Shown: positions 45,634-55,037 of the stretch, in pieces | Position numbering within the stretch: the first letter of the stretch is position 1 | Layout of the letters: each line of letters starts with the position of its first letter | Source of the DNA: M55B127 sp035269185 | Lineage (GTDB): Bacteria; Bacillota; Halanaerobiia; Halanaerobiales; M55B127 | Direction: 5' to 3' | Assembly (NCBI GenBank): GCA_964430875.1 | Contig: CAYSHP010000001.1 | Span: 1-64,000 of the forward strand | DNA length: 64,000 bases | Translations under genes and position numbers: made by a program | Notes under the pieces: model-generated | The model's database searches: none | The model's input: the letters and a program-made list of their open reading frames with translations, nothing else | Told to the model about the DNA's origin: nothing

Positions 45634-46924
45634 ATACTTCCATATTTGGTTGTACTTGTTCTGCAGTATAATTTAATTTCTGCATAGCGGGTATCTTGGC
45701 AAGATAAAGTGATAAACCTAGTGAAGCAATCCCCGCACCTAAAAATAATGTATAAACTGGTACTATATCAAGCAAATAGCCTGTTAAAGCTACAGAAATA
45801 GGAACTAAAGCCTGTGACATAGTAGACAATAACCCAGTAATTCTTCCCCTTAAATTATCCGGTATAAGTCTCTGCAGCAAAATACTAATTGGTACATTAA
45901 CTACTGCATTTAAAATACCCACTATAAAGAGAATAAACATTAAAGAATAATAAATAGTCATAGTGGAGGTATTTGATAAGACATAAGGTAATAGAGGTAC
46001 TGCAACTATTAACATTAAAATGCTCTGTGAACTGAGAGAATAAAATAAGACTTTAAAATAATTTCTTATCTCCGGTATCTGACTTAAAATAATAGAGCCA
46101 ATTACTGCTCCAGCCGGGAAAATAGATTGGGCAAATCCATAAAGCTGACTATTTACACCTAAGAGTTCTTTATATACAAAAGGAAGTCCTAAAATTACTA
46201 AGCCAGTTGACACAAAATTTAAAAATAATGCTATGGTAAAGAGAGAAACAAGTTCTTTTTTCTTCCATAAAAAGTTAAGTCCGAACTTAATTTCATTTAT
46301 AATAGTTGGGCTTTTTTCTATTTCTTTTTCGATTTTAACAGCTGGAATATGAAGAAAGAGCTCAGAAAAAGCAGAGATCAAAAAGGAAATACCATTTATG
46401 AAAAAGACACCGGCAATTCCAAATGAGGCTATTAATATACCACCAACTGCTGCCCCAATTATCTGTGTAAAGTTCATACTAAAATGGTTTAGAGAATTTG
46501 CCTTTTGTAATAATTTATCATTTACTATATTGGGGATTGAGGCAGTTACAGCCGGATTAAAAAATGAGGTACATATAGCTATTAATACAGTTGCTATACC
46601 AATGTGGAAAAAGTTTGCTATACCTATGTAAACTGTATAACCAAGCCAGAGTACAATTAAACCTCTTAAGATATCCATATATACTATTAATCTTTTTCTA
46701 TCAAATTTATCAGCGATAACACCACTAAAGGGACCAATAATAACACCTGGTAAAGTGGATAATAGGAGGATCAGACCAGTGGCCGATCCGCTTCCAGTTA
46801 TATCTAAGACAAACCAGACTAATGCAATATAATGGATTCCATTACCTATCCTGGAAACAAACCCACCGAGAAATAATAAAATAAAATCTTTATTTTTTAA
46901 AAGTTTTAAATTAGTTTTTTCCAC
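45611..46924 (-). CDS. MFS exporter
   Basis: 437 residues, about 12 membrane helices, major facilitator superfamily of the MFS_3/DHA-like type often annotated as macrolide or enterobactin exporters. Seen: NKDFILLFLGGFVSRIGNG and the loop 2-3 motif GVIADKFDRKRLIVYMDILR, followed by RLIPDNLRGRITGLLS in the middle. Substrate unknown. GTG start after GGAGG, with a perfect consensus promoter upstream. Confidence 0.88.
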   Translation of the reverse strand: MEKTNLKLLKNKDFILLFLGGFVSRIGNGIHYIALVWFVLDITGSGSATGLILLLSTLPGVIIGPFSGVIADKFDRKRLIVYMDILRGLIVLWLGYTVYIGIANFFHIGIATVLIAICTSFFNPAVTASIPNIVNDKLLQKANSLNHFSMNFTQIIGAAVGGILIASFGIAGVFFINGISFLISAFSELFLHIPAVKIEKEIEKSPTIINEIKFGLNFLWKKKELVSLFTIALFLNFVSTGLVILGLPFVYKELLGVNSQLYGFAQSIFPAGAVIGSIILSQIPEIRNYFKVLFYSLSSQSILMLIVAVPLLPYVLSNTSTMTIYYSLMFILFIVGILNAVVNVPISILLQRLIPDNLRGRITGLLSTMSQALVPISVALTGYLLDIVPVYTLFLGAGIASLGLSLYLAKIPAMQKLNYTAEQVQPNMEVSTNTLDA

Positions 46925-46956
46925 ATTTATACCTCCAATAATTAATTTCTATGATA

Positions 46957-46985
46957 ATTATACTTAAAAAATTAAATATTGTCAA
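46957..46985 (-). promoter_or_regulatory. Consensus sigma-A promoter of the MFS gene
   Basis: On the minus strand, TTGACA (46985-46980), exactly 17 bases, TATAAT (46962-46957): a perfect consensus, about 33 bases before the GTG start. The rest of the 248-base intergenic region to glgC is very A+T-rich and holds a small CAATAAA/TTTATTG inverted repeat near 47075-47099 of unknown meaning. Confidence 0.9.
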
Positions 46986-47172
46986 GTAAATAATTAAAAA
47001 AATAAATTAATAAGTTTATATAATTAATATTTTTAATTAAATATATTAAAACTAATGAATCTTATTAACAACCTATTCAATAAAGGATTTAAACGTTTAT
47101 TGTAGAAAATATAAAATTATAAGGAATAAAAGTAAAAAAATATATTTATCATATAATCCAGGGGGGATTAAA

Positions 47173-48417
47173 TTGAAAACACTTGCTTTAATACTTGCAG
47201 GTGGAAGGGGCAGTCGATTGGATATACTATCAGAACATAGAGCTAAACCTAGTGTTCCTTTCGCTGGCAAGTATCGTCTAATTGACTTTGTATTGAGTAA
47301 CTGTGTAAATTCTGGTATATATAATGTAGGAGTTTTAACTCAATATTTACCACTTTCACTTAATGATCATATTGGAATCGGTAAACCATGGGACTTAGAC
47401 CGTAAGTATGGTGGTATTACAATACTACAACCTTATACCGGTAAAGAAGGTGGCTGGTATAAAGGTACTGCCCATGCTATTTATCAAAACATGAGTTATT
47501 TACGAGGTCAAGACTCCGAGTATATCTTGATATTATCGGGTGATCATTTGTATAAAATGAATTATGATAAAATGGTTGAAGACCATATAGACCGGAATGC
47601 TGATTTAACTATTGCTGCCCAACGCGTACCCCAGGAAGATGCCAGTAGATTTGGTATATTAGATACTGATAAAACTGGTAAAATTACTGATTTTTTAGAA
47701 AAACCGGAAAATCCCCCAAATAATCTAGCTTCCATGGGGATTTATGTTTTTACAAAAGATGCTTTAATAAAAGCATTGAATAAATATTGTAGTGCAGAAA
47801 AATCCGACTTTGGTCACCATGTAATTCCACCCATGATAAAAAATAATGAAGTCTATGCTTATGAGTATGAAGGATATTGGCGTGATGTGGGAACTTTAAA
47901 ATCATTTTGGGAGACAAATTTGTCTTTAACAGAACCAATTCCTGAGTTAAACCTTTATGATGAAGATTGGAAAGTTCATACTAAGAGTGTTGAAAAACCA
48001 CCCGTAAAATTTGGACCGAACAGTAAATCAAATAATAGTTTATTATCAAATGGTGCTATTATTAATGGTATTGTAGAAAATTCAGTTATATCACCGGGAG
48101 TTTATATTGAAGAAGGTGTAGTGGTCCGTAACTCAATAATATTTAATGATACAAGAATAAGAAAAAATACTATTATTGATAAATGTATTATTGATAAAGA
48201 AGTCGATATTGGAGAGAACTGTCATATTGGTTTTGGGGATGATCTAACACCTAATGAAGAAAAACCAGATTTACTATTTAATGGATTAAATATAGTAGCA
48301 AAGAGAGCTGAAATTCCAAATAATGTTCAAATTGGTAGAAACTGCAGAATTATGTCTTATACAAGAGAAAAAGACTTTGAAAATAAAAATATAAAAAGTG
48401 GTAGTACAATTGGTTAA
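47173..48417 (+). CDS. glgC: Glucose-1-phosphate adenylyltransferase
   Basis: 414 residues, makes ADP-glucose from ATP and glucose 1-phosphate, the first committed step to glycogen. Seen: LALILAGGRGSRLDILSEHR nucleotide loop, KPSVPFAGKYRLIDFVLSNC, GTAHAIYQN, SGDHLYKMNY and a C-terminal left-handed beta-helix with NSVISPGVYIEEG. TTG start after GGGGGG. No glgD, glgA or glgB follows, so glycogen genes are not clustered here. Glucose 1-phosphate could come from the GH65 or other phosphorylase only after anomer change. Confidence 0.95.
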   Translation: MKTLALILAGGRGSRLDILSEHRAKPSVPFAGKYRLIDFVLSNCVNSGIYNVGVLTQYLPLSLNDHIGIGKPWDLDRKYGGITILQPYTGKEGGWYKGTAHAIYQNMSYLRGQDSEYILILSGDHLYKMNYDKMVEDHIDRNADLTIAAQRVPQEDASRFGILDTDKTGKITDFLEKPENPPNNLASMGIYVFTKDALIKALNKYCSAEKSDFGHHVIPPMIKNNEVYAYEYEGYWRDVGTLKSFWETNLSLTEPIPELNLYDEDWKVHTKSVEKPPVKFGPNSKSNNSLLSNGAIINGIVENSVISPGVYIEEGVVVRNSIIFNDTRIRKNTIIDKCIIDKEVDIGENCHIGFGDDLTPNEEKPDLLFNGLNIVAKRAEIPNNVQIGRNCRIMSYTREKDFENKNIKSGSTIG

Positions 48418-48432
48418 GTTAGGAGGAAGATA

Positions 48433-49302
48433 ATGAAAAACCCAGTACCAAAGGTAGCAGCGATCCATGATTTATCAGGTTATGGAAGAGGTTCTTTAAC
48501 AACTGTAATAGAAGTATTAGCAACTATGGGCATTCAACCTTGTCCTCTTCCAACTGCTGTATTATCAACCCATACCGGTGGCTTTAATAATTATAAATTT
48601 ATTGATTTAACGGATGAATTACAAGATTATATAAATCATTGGGAATCTTTAAATATCGGTTTTGATGCTATATACAGTGGATTTTTAGGTTCTATTCATC
48701 AAATAGAAATTGTTATAGATTTTATAAAAAGATTTAAAAGAGAAGACCAATATGTTATTATAGACCCAGTATTAGGGGATAATGGACAGACCTATGATAC
48801 ATTTGGTCCTAAAATGATCAGCAAAATGAAAACATTAGTAAAAAAAGCTGACTTAATTACTCCTAACATAACTGAAGCGAAATTTTTACTGGATAAAGAA
48901 GATGTAGGCATTAGTAATGATGATGAAGCTAAAGAATGGTTAAAAGAACTTTCTTCTTTTGGTCCTGATATGGTTGTGATTACTAGTGTAGAAGGTTATA
49001 CCAATAAAGAAAAAACTTCCGTTTTAGCTTATCAAAAAAAGGAAGAACGTTTTTGGAAAGTGGACTGTGATTATATTCCAGCTAACTTTCCTGGTACGGG
49101 TGATTTATTTACTAGTATATTAGTAGGCAGTATACTATCAGGAGATAGTCTACCGATGGCTATTGATAGAGCTGTTCAGTTTATTTCAATGGCAGTAAGG
49201 ACAACATATGGTTATGATTTTCCAGAAAGAGAGGGTGTATTAATAGAGAGAGTCTTAGCGAATTTAAATTTACCAATTACAGGTAAAAGCTATGAGATTT
49301 AA
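48433..49302 (+). CDS. Pyridoxal/pyridoxamine kinase-like protein
   Basis: 289 residues, ribokinase-fold kinase of the pyridoxal kinase group. Seen: AAIHDLSGYGRGSLTTVI at the N-terminus, VLSTHTGGFNN, YSGFLGS, VIIDPVLGDNGQTYDTF and the anion-hole/catalytic motif FPGTGDLFTS with the catalytic Asp. It should phosphorylate pyridoxal, pyridoxine or pyridoxamine to feed PLP enzymes such as tryptophanase. GTG/ATG ambiguity is absent; ATG follows AGGAGG. Fifteen bases after glgC. Confidence 0.88.
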   Translation: MKNPVPKVAAIHDLSGYGRGSLTTVIEVLATMGIQPCPLPTAVLSTHTGGFNNYKFIDLTDELQDYINHWESLNIGFDAIYSGFLGSIHQIEIVIDFIKRFKREDQYVIIDPVLGDNGQTYDTFGPKMISKMKTLVKKADLITPNITEAKFLLDKEDVGISNDDEAKEWLKELSSFGPDMVVITSVEGYTNKEKTSVLAYQKKEERFWKVDCDYIPANFPGTGDLFTSILVGSILSGDSLPMAIDRAVQFISMAVRTTYGYDFPEREGVLIERVLANLNLPITGKSYEI

Positions 49303-49349
49303 CCCTCTATTATAATAATTAATAGACTAATACAATAGGAGGTTTTAAT

Positions 49350-51320
49350 GTGCTGAAAGAAGTTGCAAATATAGTGAGAGGTTTGTCTGTTGATGCAGTC
49401 GAGAAAGCAAATTCAGGACACCCCGGTATGCCGGCAGGTTGTGCTGAAATAGGATCATTATTGTATGGTGAAGTATTAAAACACGATCCTTCAAGTCCGA
49501 ATTGGCCTGATAGGGATCGTTTTGTTTTGTCAGCGGGACATGGTTCTATGCTTTTATATTCATTATTACATTTAAGTGGTTATGATCTAAGTTTAGATGA
49601 ACTAAAGAATTTTAGACAGTTAGGTTCCAAAACGCCCGGACATCCTGAATATTCAGAAACTGTGGGGGTTGAAACAACTACAGGGCCTCTAGGACAAGGT
49701 ATTGCTAATGCAGTGGGGATGGCAATAGCAGAAAGACATTTAGCATCTAAATTTAATAAAGATGATTTAGAGATTGTAGATCATTATACTTATACTATTA
49801 TGGGTGATGGCTGTATGATGGAAGGAATAAGTTCAGAAGCAGCCTCTTTAGCAGGACACCTAGGGTTAGGCAAATTAATTGCTATTTATGATGATAACAA
49901 TATATCTATAGAAGGTTCAACTGATATTACATTTACTGAATCAGTACCGGAAAGATTTAAAGCATATAATTGGCAAGTTATAGAAGATGTAAATGGACAT
50001 GATATTAATGATATGAGAAAAGCTTTAATGAAAGCAAAAGCCGAACCGACCAAACCTTCCCTTATAGTTGCAAAAACACATATTGCTTATGGTGCTCCTA
50101 ATAAACAAGACACTGCAGGTGCACATGGTGCCCCATTAGGTGAAGAGGAAATAGAGGGCTTGAAGAAACATTTTGGTTTGCCTACAGACAAAAAGTTTTA
50201 TATATCTGATAATGTTAAAGAATATTTTAAGGAAAGAAAAAAGCTTTTAAAAGAAAGAAAAGAAGAATGGGATCATGAGTTTGCCAAATGGAAAGAAAAA
50301 TATCCTGATCTTTATGAAAAATGGGCAAAAGCATATAATTTAGAAGTAGAAGATGAGCTAATAAAAGAAGTGAGAGATTTAGATATTGATACTCCTATAG
50401 CAACCCGTAAAGCTTCCGGTGCAACCTTAAGAACAATTGCAGATAAATTAGATTATCTTGTTGGTGGCTCTGCTGATTTAGCTCCTTCTAATAAAACATT
50501 TTTAGATAAATATGAAGAGTTTCAGCGCAATGAACATGGTGGACGTAATTTCCGATTTGGAGTAAGAGAACATGCTATGGGTGGTATTGTAAATGGCATG
50601 GCACTCCATAAAGGAATTAGACCATTTGCTGCTACTTTCCTTGTTTTCTCTGATTATATGAGGCCTGCTATTAGATTAGCAGCTTTAATGAAACAACCGG
50701 TAATTTATGTCTTTACCCATGACTCCATATATATTGGTGAAGATGGACCTACTCACCAACCGGTAGAACAGTTAGAGGCTTTAAGGACGATTCCAAATCT
50801 AAAAGTATATAGGCCAGCTGATGCTGAGGAAACTAAAGAAGCTTGGCTTGCTGCTGTAAATAGAACAGAAGGGCCGACAGCTTTAGTATTAACTAGACAA
50901 GGTTTACCCAAGATTAATAAAGAAACTGGTATTAGTGGTTTTCAAAAAGGCGGCTATGTAGTAAGAGAAGGAAAAAATAATTATAGATTTACCTTTATAG
51001 CTAGTGGTAGTGAGGTTTCACTAGCAGTAGAGATTGCCGATAAATTAAAAGATAAAGATATAGAAAGTAGAGTCGTTTCAGTACCGGAAAGAAGTATTTT
51101 AGAATCTCAAGATAATTCTTATATTAAAAAATTAATGGGTAATCCAAAAGATAAAAAAGTTGTTATTGAAGCCGGAGTTGATAATGGTTGGTATAAATTA
51201 TTAGATCAAAAAGATATTGTTATAAGCCAAAATGAATTTGGAGCCAGTGCTCCTGGCAATGAAGTGGCAGAGCACTTTGGTTTTGAGGTAGATGAAATAA
51301 TAGCAAAATTACTTGATTAA
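49350..51320 (+). CDS. tkt: Transketolase
   Basis: 656 residues, full-length TPP enzyme of the pentose phosphate pathway. Seen: SGHPGMPAGCAEI, the TPP motif GDGCMMEGISSEAASLAGH with DDNN, TTTGPLGQGIANAVGMAI, and in the second half FGVREHAMGGIVNGMA with the conserved Glu and THDSIYIGEDGPTHQPVEQL. GTG start: the ATG two bases earlier runs into a stop at once, so GTG at 49350 after AGGAGG is right. A 47-base gap separates it from the kinase gene. Confidence 0.96.
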   Translation: MLKEVANIVRGLSVDAVEKANSGHPGMPAGCAEIGSLLYGEVLKHDPSSPNWPDRDRFVLSAGHGSMLLYSLLHLSGYDLSLDELKNFRQLGSKTPGHPEYSETVGVETTTGPLGQGIANAVGMAIAERHLASKFNKDDLEIVDHYTYTIMGDGCMMEGISSEAASLAGHLGLGKLIAIYDDNNISIEGSTDITFTESVPERFKAYNWQVIEDVNGHDINDMRKALMKAKAEPTKPSLIVAKTHIAYGAPNKQDTAGAHGAPLGEEEIEGLKKHFGLPTDKKFYISDNVKEYFKERKKLLKERKEEWDHEFAKWKEKYPDLYEKWAKAYNLEVEDELIKEVRDLDIDTPIATRKASGATLRTIADKLDYLVGGSADLAPSNKTFLDKYEEFQRNEHGGRNFRFGVREHAMGGIVNGMALHKGIRPFAATFLVFSDYMRPAIRLAALMKQPVIYVFTHDSIYIGEDGPTHQPVEQLEALRTIPNLKVYRPADAEETKEAWLAAVNRTEGPTALVLTRQGLPKINKETGISGFQKGGYVVREGKNNYRFTFIASGSEVSLAVEIADKLKDKDIESRVVSVPERSILESQDNSYIKKLMGNPKDKKVVIEAGVDNGWYKLLDQKDIVISQNEFGASAPGNEVAEHFGFEVDEIIAKLLD

Positions 51321-51334
51321 GTAAGGTGAAAGAT

Positions 51335-52612
51335 ATGAACTATTTATCAAGCTTAAAAGATATAGCAAACGATACTCAAATTTATATAGTTGGCGGTACA
51401 ATCAGAGATTATTTGCTAAATAGAGAAATCAAAGATATTGATTTATTAGTTATGTCTGATTTAGAAAGAATTGTTAATAAATTTAGTCAGTTAATTAAAC
51501 GCAAAAAAATTGTATTAGATAAAAAACGCAATATATATAGAATAGTAACTGAAGATAACAAGTTTATTGACTTTACTAACCCTGTAGGTCAAGATCTTTA
51601 TCAAGATCTTGGCTGCAGGGATTTTACTATTAATTCTATGGCACTTGCTTTAGATAATTTAAGTTATAAAAATGATAATATTTTTATTAAAAAAGAAAAT
51701 ATTATTGATCCTTTTAAAGGAGTTAAAGATTTAGAAAATAAAAGAATAAGGATGGTAAGCAGTAATTTTATAGATGAGGACCCCATAAGAATACTACGGG
51801 CCTTTCGTTTTTCTAATAATTTAAACTTTGAGATTGCGGAAGATACTTACCAGTTAATTGCGGAAAACAAAAAAATATTATCAAATATTAGTGGGGAAAG
51901 AATAAAAGATGAGATTTTTAAAATGTTTTCTAAATATTTAAAACCTGAAAAATTTAAATTACTTTTAAAGAGCAATTTAGTTAAAGTAATATTTAGTATT
52001 GATTTCAAAAATAATATAGATGTACATAATAAATTACTTAAACAGATATCTTTTGTAAAAAAAGAAGAGTATTTAAGTAAAATAGAAATGGATAATTACA
52101 TATTTAATTTAATATTATTTTTCATGAGGCCTGTGTATCATGGATTTATTTCTATTGAGGTTTTAAAAAAATATTTATTATCTTATACTTTCAATAAAAA
52201 AGCAGTCAATGTAATCGGTGATTATCTATATTCATTAAATTATTTATTAAAAAACTATAATATTTTAACAAATAATGATATATTGATTTATGAAGAATTA
52301 TTCTTTAAAGAGACAGAGGTCGAAACCTTAAAGTATTTACTATTAAGCTTTTTTTATACTGAGCATGAAAGCCAACAACAAGAAATAATTTTAGAAACAT
52401 TAGATAAGTTAAAAATAATAAAAGAGAGGCTTTCCTATCAGTTTATAGATGGAAATGATGTGAAAAATATTATGAATATAAAAGAAGGAGAATTGATAGG
52501 GGATATTTTAGCTGAGTTGAAGAAAAAGCAAGCCCTAGGATTTTTTGATAATCGAAAAGATGTTATAAAATATTTGCAAAAATATGCTAAAAGATATAAT
52601 AATGACCAATAA
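51335..52612 (+). CDS. CCA tRNA nucleotidyltransferase / poly(A) polymerase family protein
   Basis: 425 residues, class II nucleotidyltransferase. Seen: YIVGGTIRDYLL, the metal-binding DID in KDIDLLVMSD, DLYQDLGCRDFTINSMAL and DEDPIRILRAFRFSN, the order found in CCA-adding enzymes and bacterial poly(A) polymerases. No clear HD motif appears in the C-terminal half, which is helical and Lys/Asn-rich. The tRNA gene in this window encodes CCA, so the enzyme would serve in repair or in genes without CCA. ATG at 51335 with AAGGTGA is preferred over GTG 51326. The 3' end overlaps the convergent gene by 26 bases. Confidence 0.85.
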   Translation: MNYLSSLKDIANDTQIYIVGGTIRDYLLNREIKDIDLLVMSDLERIVNKFSQLIKRKKIVLDKKRNIYRIVTEDNKFIDFTNPVGQDLYQDLGCRDFTINSMALALDNLSYKNDNIFIKKENIIDPFKGVKDLENKRIRMVSSNFIDEDPIRILRAFRFSNNLNFEIAEDTYQLIAENKKILSNISGERIKDEIFKMFSKYLKPEKFKLLLKSNLVKVIFSIDFKNNIDVHNKLLKQISFVKKEEYLSKIEMDNYIFNLILFFMRPVYHGFISIEVLKKYLLSYTFNKKAVNVIGDYLYSLNYLLKNYNILTNNDILIYEELFFKETEVETLKYLLLSFFYTEHESQQQEIILETLDKLKIIKERLSYQFIDGNDVKNIMNIKEGELIGDILAELKKKQALGFFDNRKDVIKYLQKYAKRYNNDQ

Positions 52613-53021
52613 GAGCTATTACTACTCCTAATAATACTCCTGCGAAAACTTCTAAAGGAGTGTGTCCAATTAGTTCTTTTAAATCTTCTTTTAATAATTC
52701 GGGATCTCTTTCAATATTTTTTACATTAAGGTGTTTGATTAATTTATTTAACACATTAGCTTGTTCACCGACGGCTCTTCTAACTCCGCTTGCATCATAA
52801 GTTACAATTAAAGAAAAGATCAAGACAATAGCAAAGAGGTCTGAGTCAAATCCATACTTTAAACCAATTAAGGTAGATAAGGCTGCTACAAAAGAGGAAT
52901 GAGAGCTAGGGAAACCTCCTGAGCCAATAATATTGGTAAAAGAATAAGGTTTAATAGTAAATATTTTTAAAAATTGAGCTATAAATAATGAAAGTAATGA
53001 AAAAAATAATATTTTATTCAA
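52587..53021 (-). CDS. Divergent PAP2 family (DUF212/YuiD-like) membrane protein
   Basis: 144 residues with about four membrane helices. The signature GSGGFPSSHSSFVAALSTL and YDASGVRRAVGEQANVLN are those of the DUF212 family, distantly related to PAP2 phosphatases; the SSH motif resembles the PAP2 active-site histidine. Activity is not established. TTG start after GGGGGG. Tail overlaps the nucleotidyltransferase gene by 26 bases, head-to-head with folC. Confidence 0.88.
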   Translation of the reverse strand: MNKILFFSLLSLFIAQFLKIFTIKPYSFTNIIGSGGFPSSHSSFVAALSTLIGLKYGFDSDLFAIVLIFSLIVTYDASGVRRAVGEQANVLNKLIKHLNVKNIERDPELLKEDLKELIGHTPLEVFAGVLLGVVIALIGHYYIF

Positions 53022-53117
53022 TGATTTCCCCCCTTTTTGTTTATAGTTTATTTTATAATAAACAGGTACAATGCTTCAAGTTTTTTTGAATAGTATTTGT
53101 TAAAGAGGGATGGTAAA

Positions 53118-54464
53118 ATGAATCCATATAAATTTCTATTACAATTTAAAAAATATGGTAAAAAAGGTGGTTTTAATCCAGGTTTAAAAAGAGTAAATAA
53201 ACTGCTTTCTTATTTGGGTAATCCCCAAGATAAGGTTGACTATATACATATAGGAGGATCAAATGGTAAGGGCTCTACAGCTGCTTTATTAACTAGTATT
53301 TTAAGAGAAAACGGTTATAAAGTAGGGACCTATATATCACCACCCTTAATTCATTTTAATGAAAGATTTAAGGTAGATAATTTAGCAATAAATACTCATG
53401 AATTAAAAGGGATTGTAAATCAGTTAAAAGATATTTTCGAGGATTCTGATAAGGATATTAAATTAGAGGATCCTAGTTTTTTTGAAATAATAACTGTGAT
53501 AGCCTTTCAATATTTTTATGAAAAAAACATTGATATTGGTATACTAGAAGTTGGTTTAGGGGGAAGATTAGATGCCACTAATGCCATAAAGAGTTCTTTG
53601 TTAAGTATTATTACCAATATTAGTTATGAACATGCTGATATTTTAGGTCCTGAAATTAAAGATATAGCTTTTGAAAAAGCAGGTATTATTAAAAGCAAGG
53701 TACCTATAATTACTGGGGCTGATAACGAAGAAGCCCTATCAGTTTTTAGAGAGAAATCTTCTCAAAAAAAGTCAAGACTTATTATTTTAGAAGACGAAGT
53801 AAAATATGAAATTAAAAATAAAAATCTTGATTTTCAAACTTTTAATCTGCAATATGATGATAAATCTTTTAAAAATTTAAAATTAAATATTCTAGGGGAT
53901 CATCAAATTACTAATGCTGCATTATCTATACGAGCTTTAGATTTATTACCTGAGCAATATAATATAAAAAAGGAATCTATTTATAATGGTTTAGCCAATT
54001 GCGAATGGCCAGGTAGATTAGAGGTTATGCAAAGAAATCCTGATATTATTTTAGATGGTGCTCATAATGTGGATGGAATAAAAAGACTTGTTGAATTTTT
54101 AGATGAATATATTGAAGAGGATAAAAAAGTATACTTTCTAATTAGTATATTAAAAGATAAAGATTATAAAGAAATGCTTAAATTAATAAAGAGTTTAAAA
54201 CATGAAAAGGATTTTGTAATTACTAGAAATCAAAATGAGAGGTCCCTACCTCAAATTACTATAAAAAATTATGCTGAAAAACTAGACATAAAAAACGATA
54301 TGTATGATAATATTTATGAGGCAGTAAAAAGCACTTATAAAAAACTGCAAAAAGGCGATATCTTTTGCATTACAGGTTCTTTATATACAGTTGCCGAAGC
54401 AAGATTTTATACTTATTTGTTAAAAGAGGGAGGTTTACAAGATGGCAAAAAAGAAAAAATCTAA
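53118..54464 (+). CDS. folC: Folylpolyglutamate synthase / dihydrofolate synthase
   Basis: 448 residues, Mur-ligase-like enzyme that adds glutamate to (dihydro)folate. Seen: HIGGSNGKGSTAALLTSIL (P-loop), GTYISPPLIHFNERF, EVGLGGRLDATNAI and GRLEVMQRNPDIILDGAHN. It supports the folate-dependent PurN and PurH steps encoded in this window. ATG at 53118 has AGAGGG upstream; a TTG seven codons before is less likely. It overlaps the SPOR gene by 23 bases. Confidence 0.94.
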   Translation: MNPYKFLLQFKKYGKKGGFNPGLKRVNKLLSYLGNPQDKVDYIHIGGSNGKGSTAALLTSILRENGYKVGTYISPPLIHFNERFKVDNLAINTHELKGIVNQLKDIFEDSDKDIKLEDPSFFEIITVIAFQYFYEKNIDIGILEVGLGGRLDATNAIKSSLLSIITNISYEHADILGPEIKDIAFEKAGIIKSKVPIITGADNEEALSVFREKSSQKKSRLIILEDEVKYEIKNKNLDFQTFNLQYDDKSFKNLKLNILGDHQITNAALSIRALDLLPEQYNIKKESIYNGLANCEWPGRLEVMQRNPDIILDGAHNVDGIKRLVEFLDEYIEEDKKVYFLISILKDKDYKEMLKLIKSLKHEKDFVITRNQNERSLPQITIKNYAEKLDIKNDMYDNIYEAVKSTYKKLQKGDIFCITGSLYTVAEARFYTYLLKEGGLQDGKKEKI

Positions 54465-54957
54465 TAGGTCTTTAACACTTGTAATAATAGTTATGGCAAT
54501 AATATGTGTGTTTGTAGGGTATTTAGTTGGACTTAATTTATTTAGATGGATGAAAGGCGGTACTGACCAAGCTGCACAGACTGAAAATAATACACAAGAA
54601 CAAGTTCAACAACAAGAGGATACTAATGATATTTCTCAATCTATAGAAGAGTCTGAAACTGAATCAGAACAAACCCAAACAGCTGTCGAAGAAAATACAA
54701 CAGAAACACAAGAGACCAATCAAGTTACTTCCCCAGAAGAAAATCAGAACGTATTTAAAATACAAGTTGGGGCTTTTTCTCAAAAGGCAAATGCAGAAAG
54801 TTTTAAAAAGGAACTTGAAGACAAAGGATATGATGTTATAATAAAAGAGGCTTCGACCTTTAAAGTGAGAGTTTTAGGTAAACAGACCAGAGAGGAAACT
54901 GAAAAAATTGAAGAACAATTAATTGAATTAGGATATGACACTTTTATTGTAAAATAA
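54442..54957 (+). CDS. SPOR-domain membrane protein
   Basis: 171 residues. A short basic N-terminus (KKKKSNR) precedes one transmembrane helix (about 10-30), then a Gln/Glu/Thr-rich low-complexity linker (about 38-95) and a C-terminal SPOR domain (about 98-171, beginning VFKIQVGAFSQKANAES). SPOR domains bind septal glycan strands lacking stem peptides, so this probably localises to the division site, as FtsN- or CwlC-type proteins do. The start lies within folC after GGGAGG. Confidence 0.85.
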   Translation: MAKKKKSNRSLTLVIIVMAIICVFVGYLVGLNLFRWMKGGTDQAAQTENNTQEQVQQQEDTNDISQSIEESETESEQTQTAVEENTTETQETNQVTSPEENQNVFKIQVGAFSQKANAESFKKELEDKGYDVIIKEASTFKVRVLGKQTREETEKIEEQLIELGYDTFIVK

Positions 54958-55037
54958 TTTGCAGATTGACCGTACATATTATAGAATTAACATAGTTGTT
55001 TATTTTAAAAGAATATATAAAAATTAGAGGTGAAAAA

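Noticed and set aside
47075..47099. Operator upstream of glgC
   Set aside because: A 7-bp CAATAAA/TTTATTG inverted repeat is short enough to be chance in such A+T-rich DNA.
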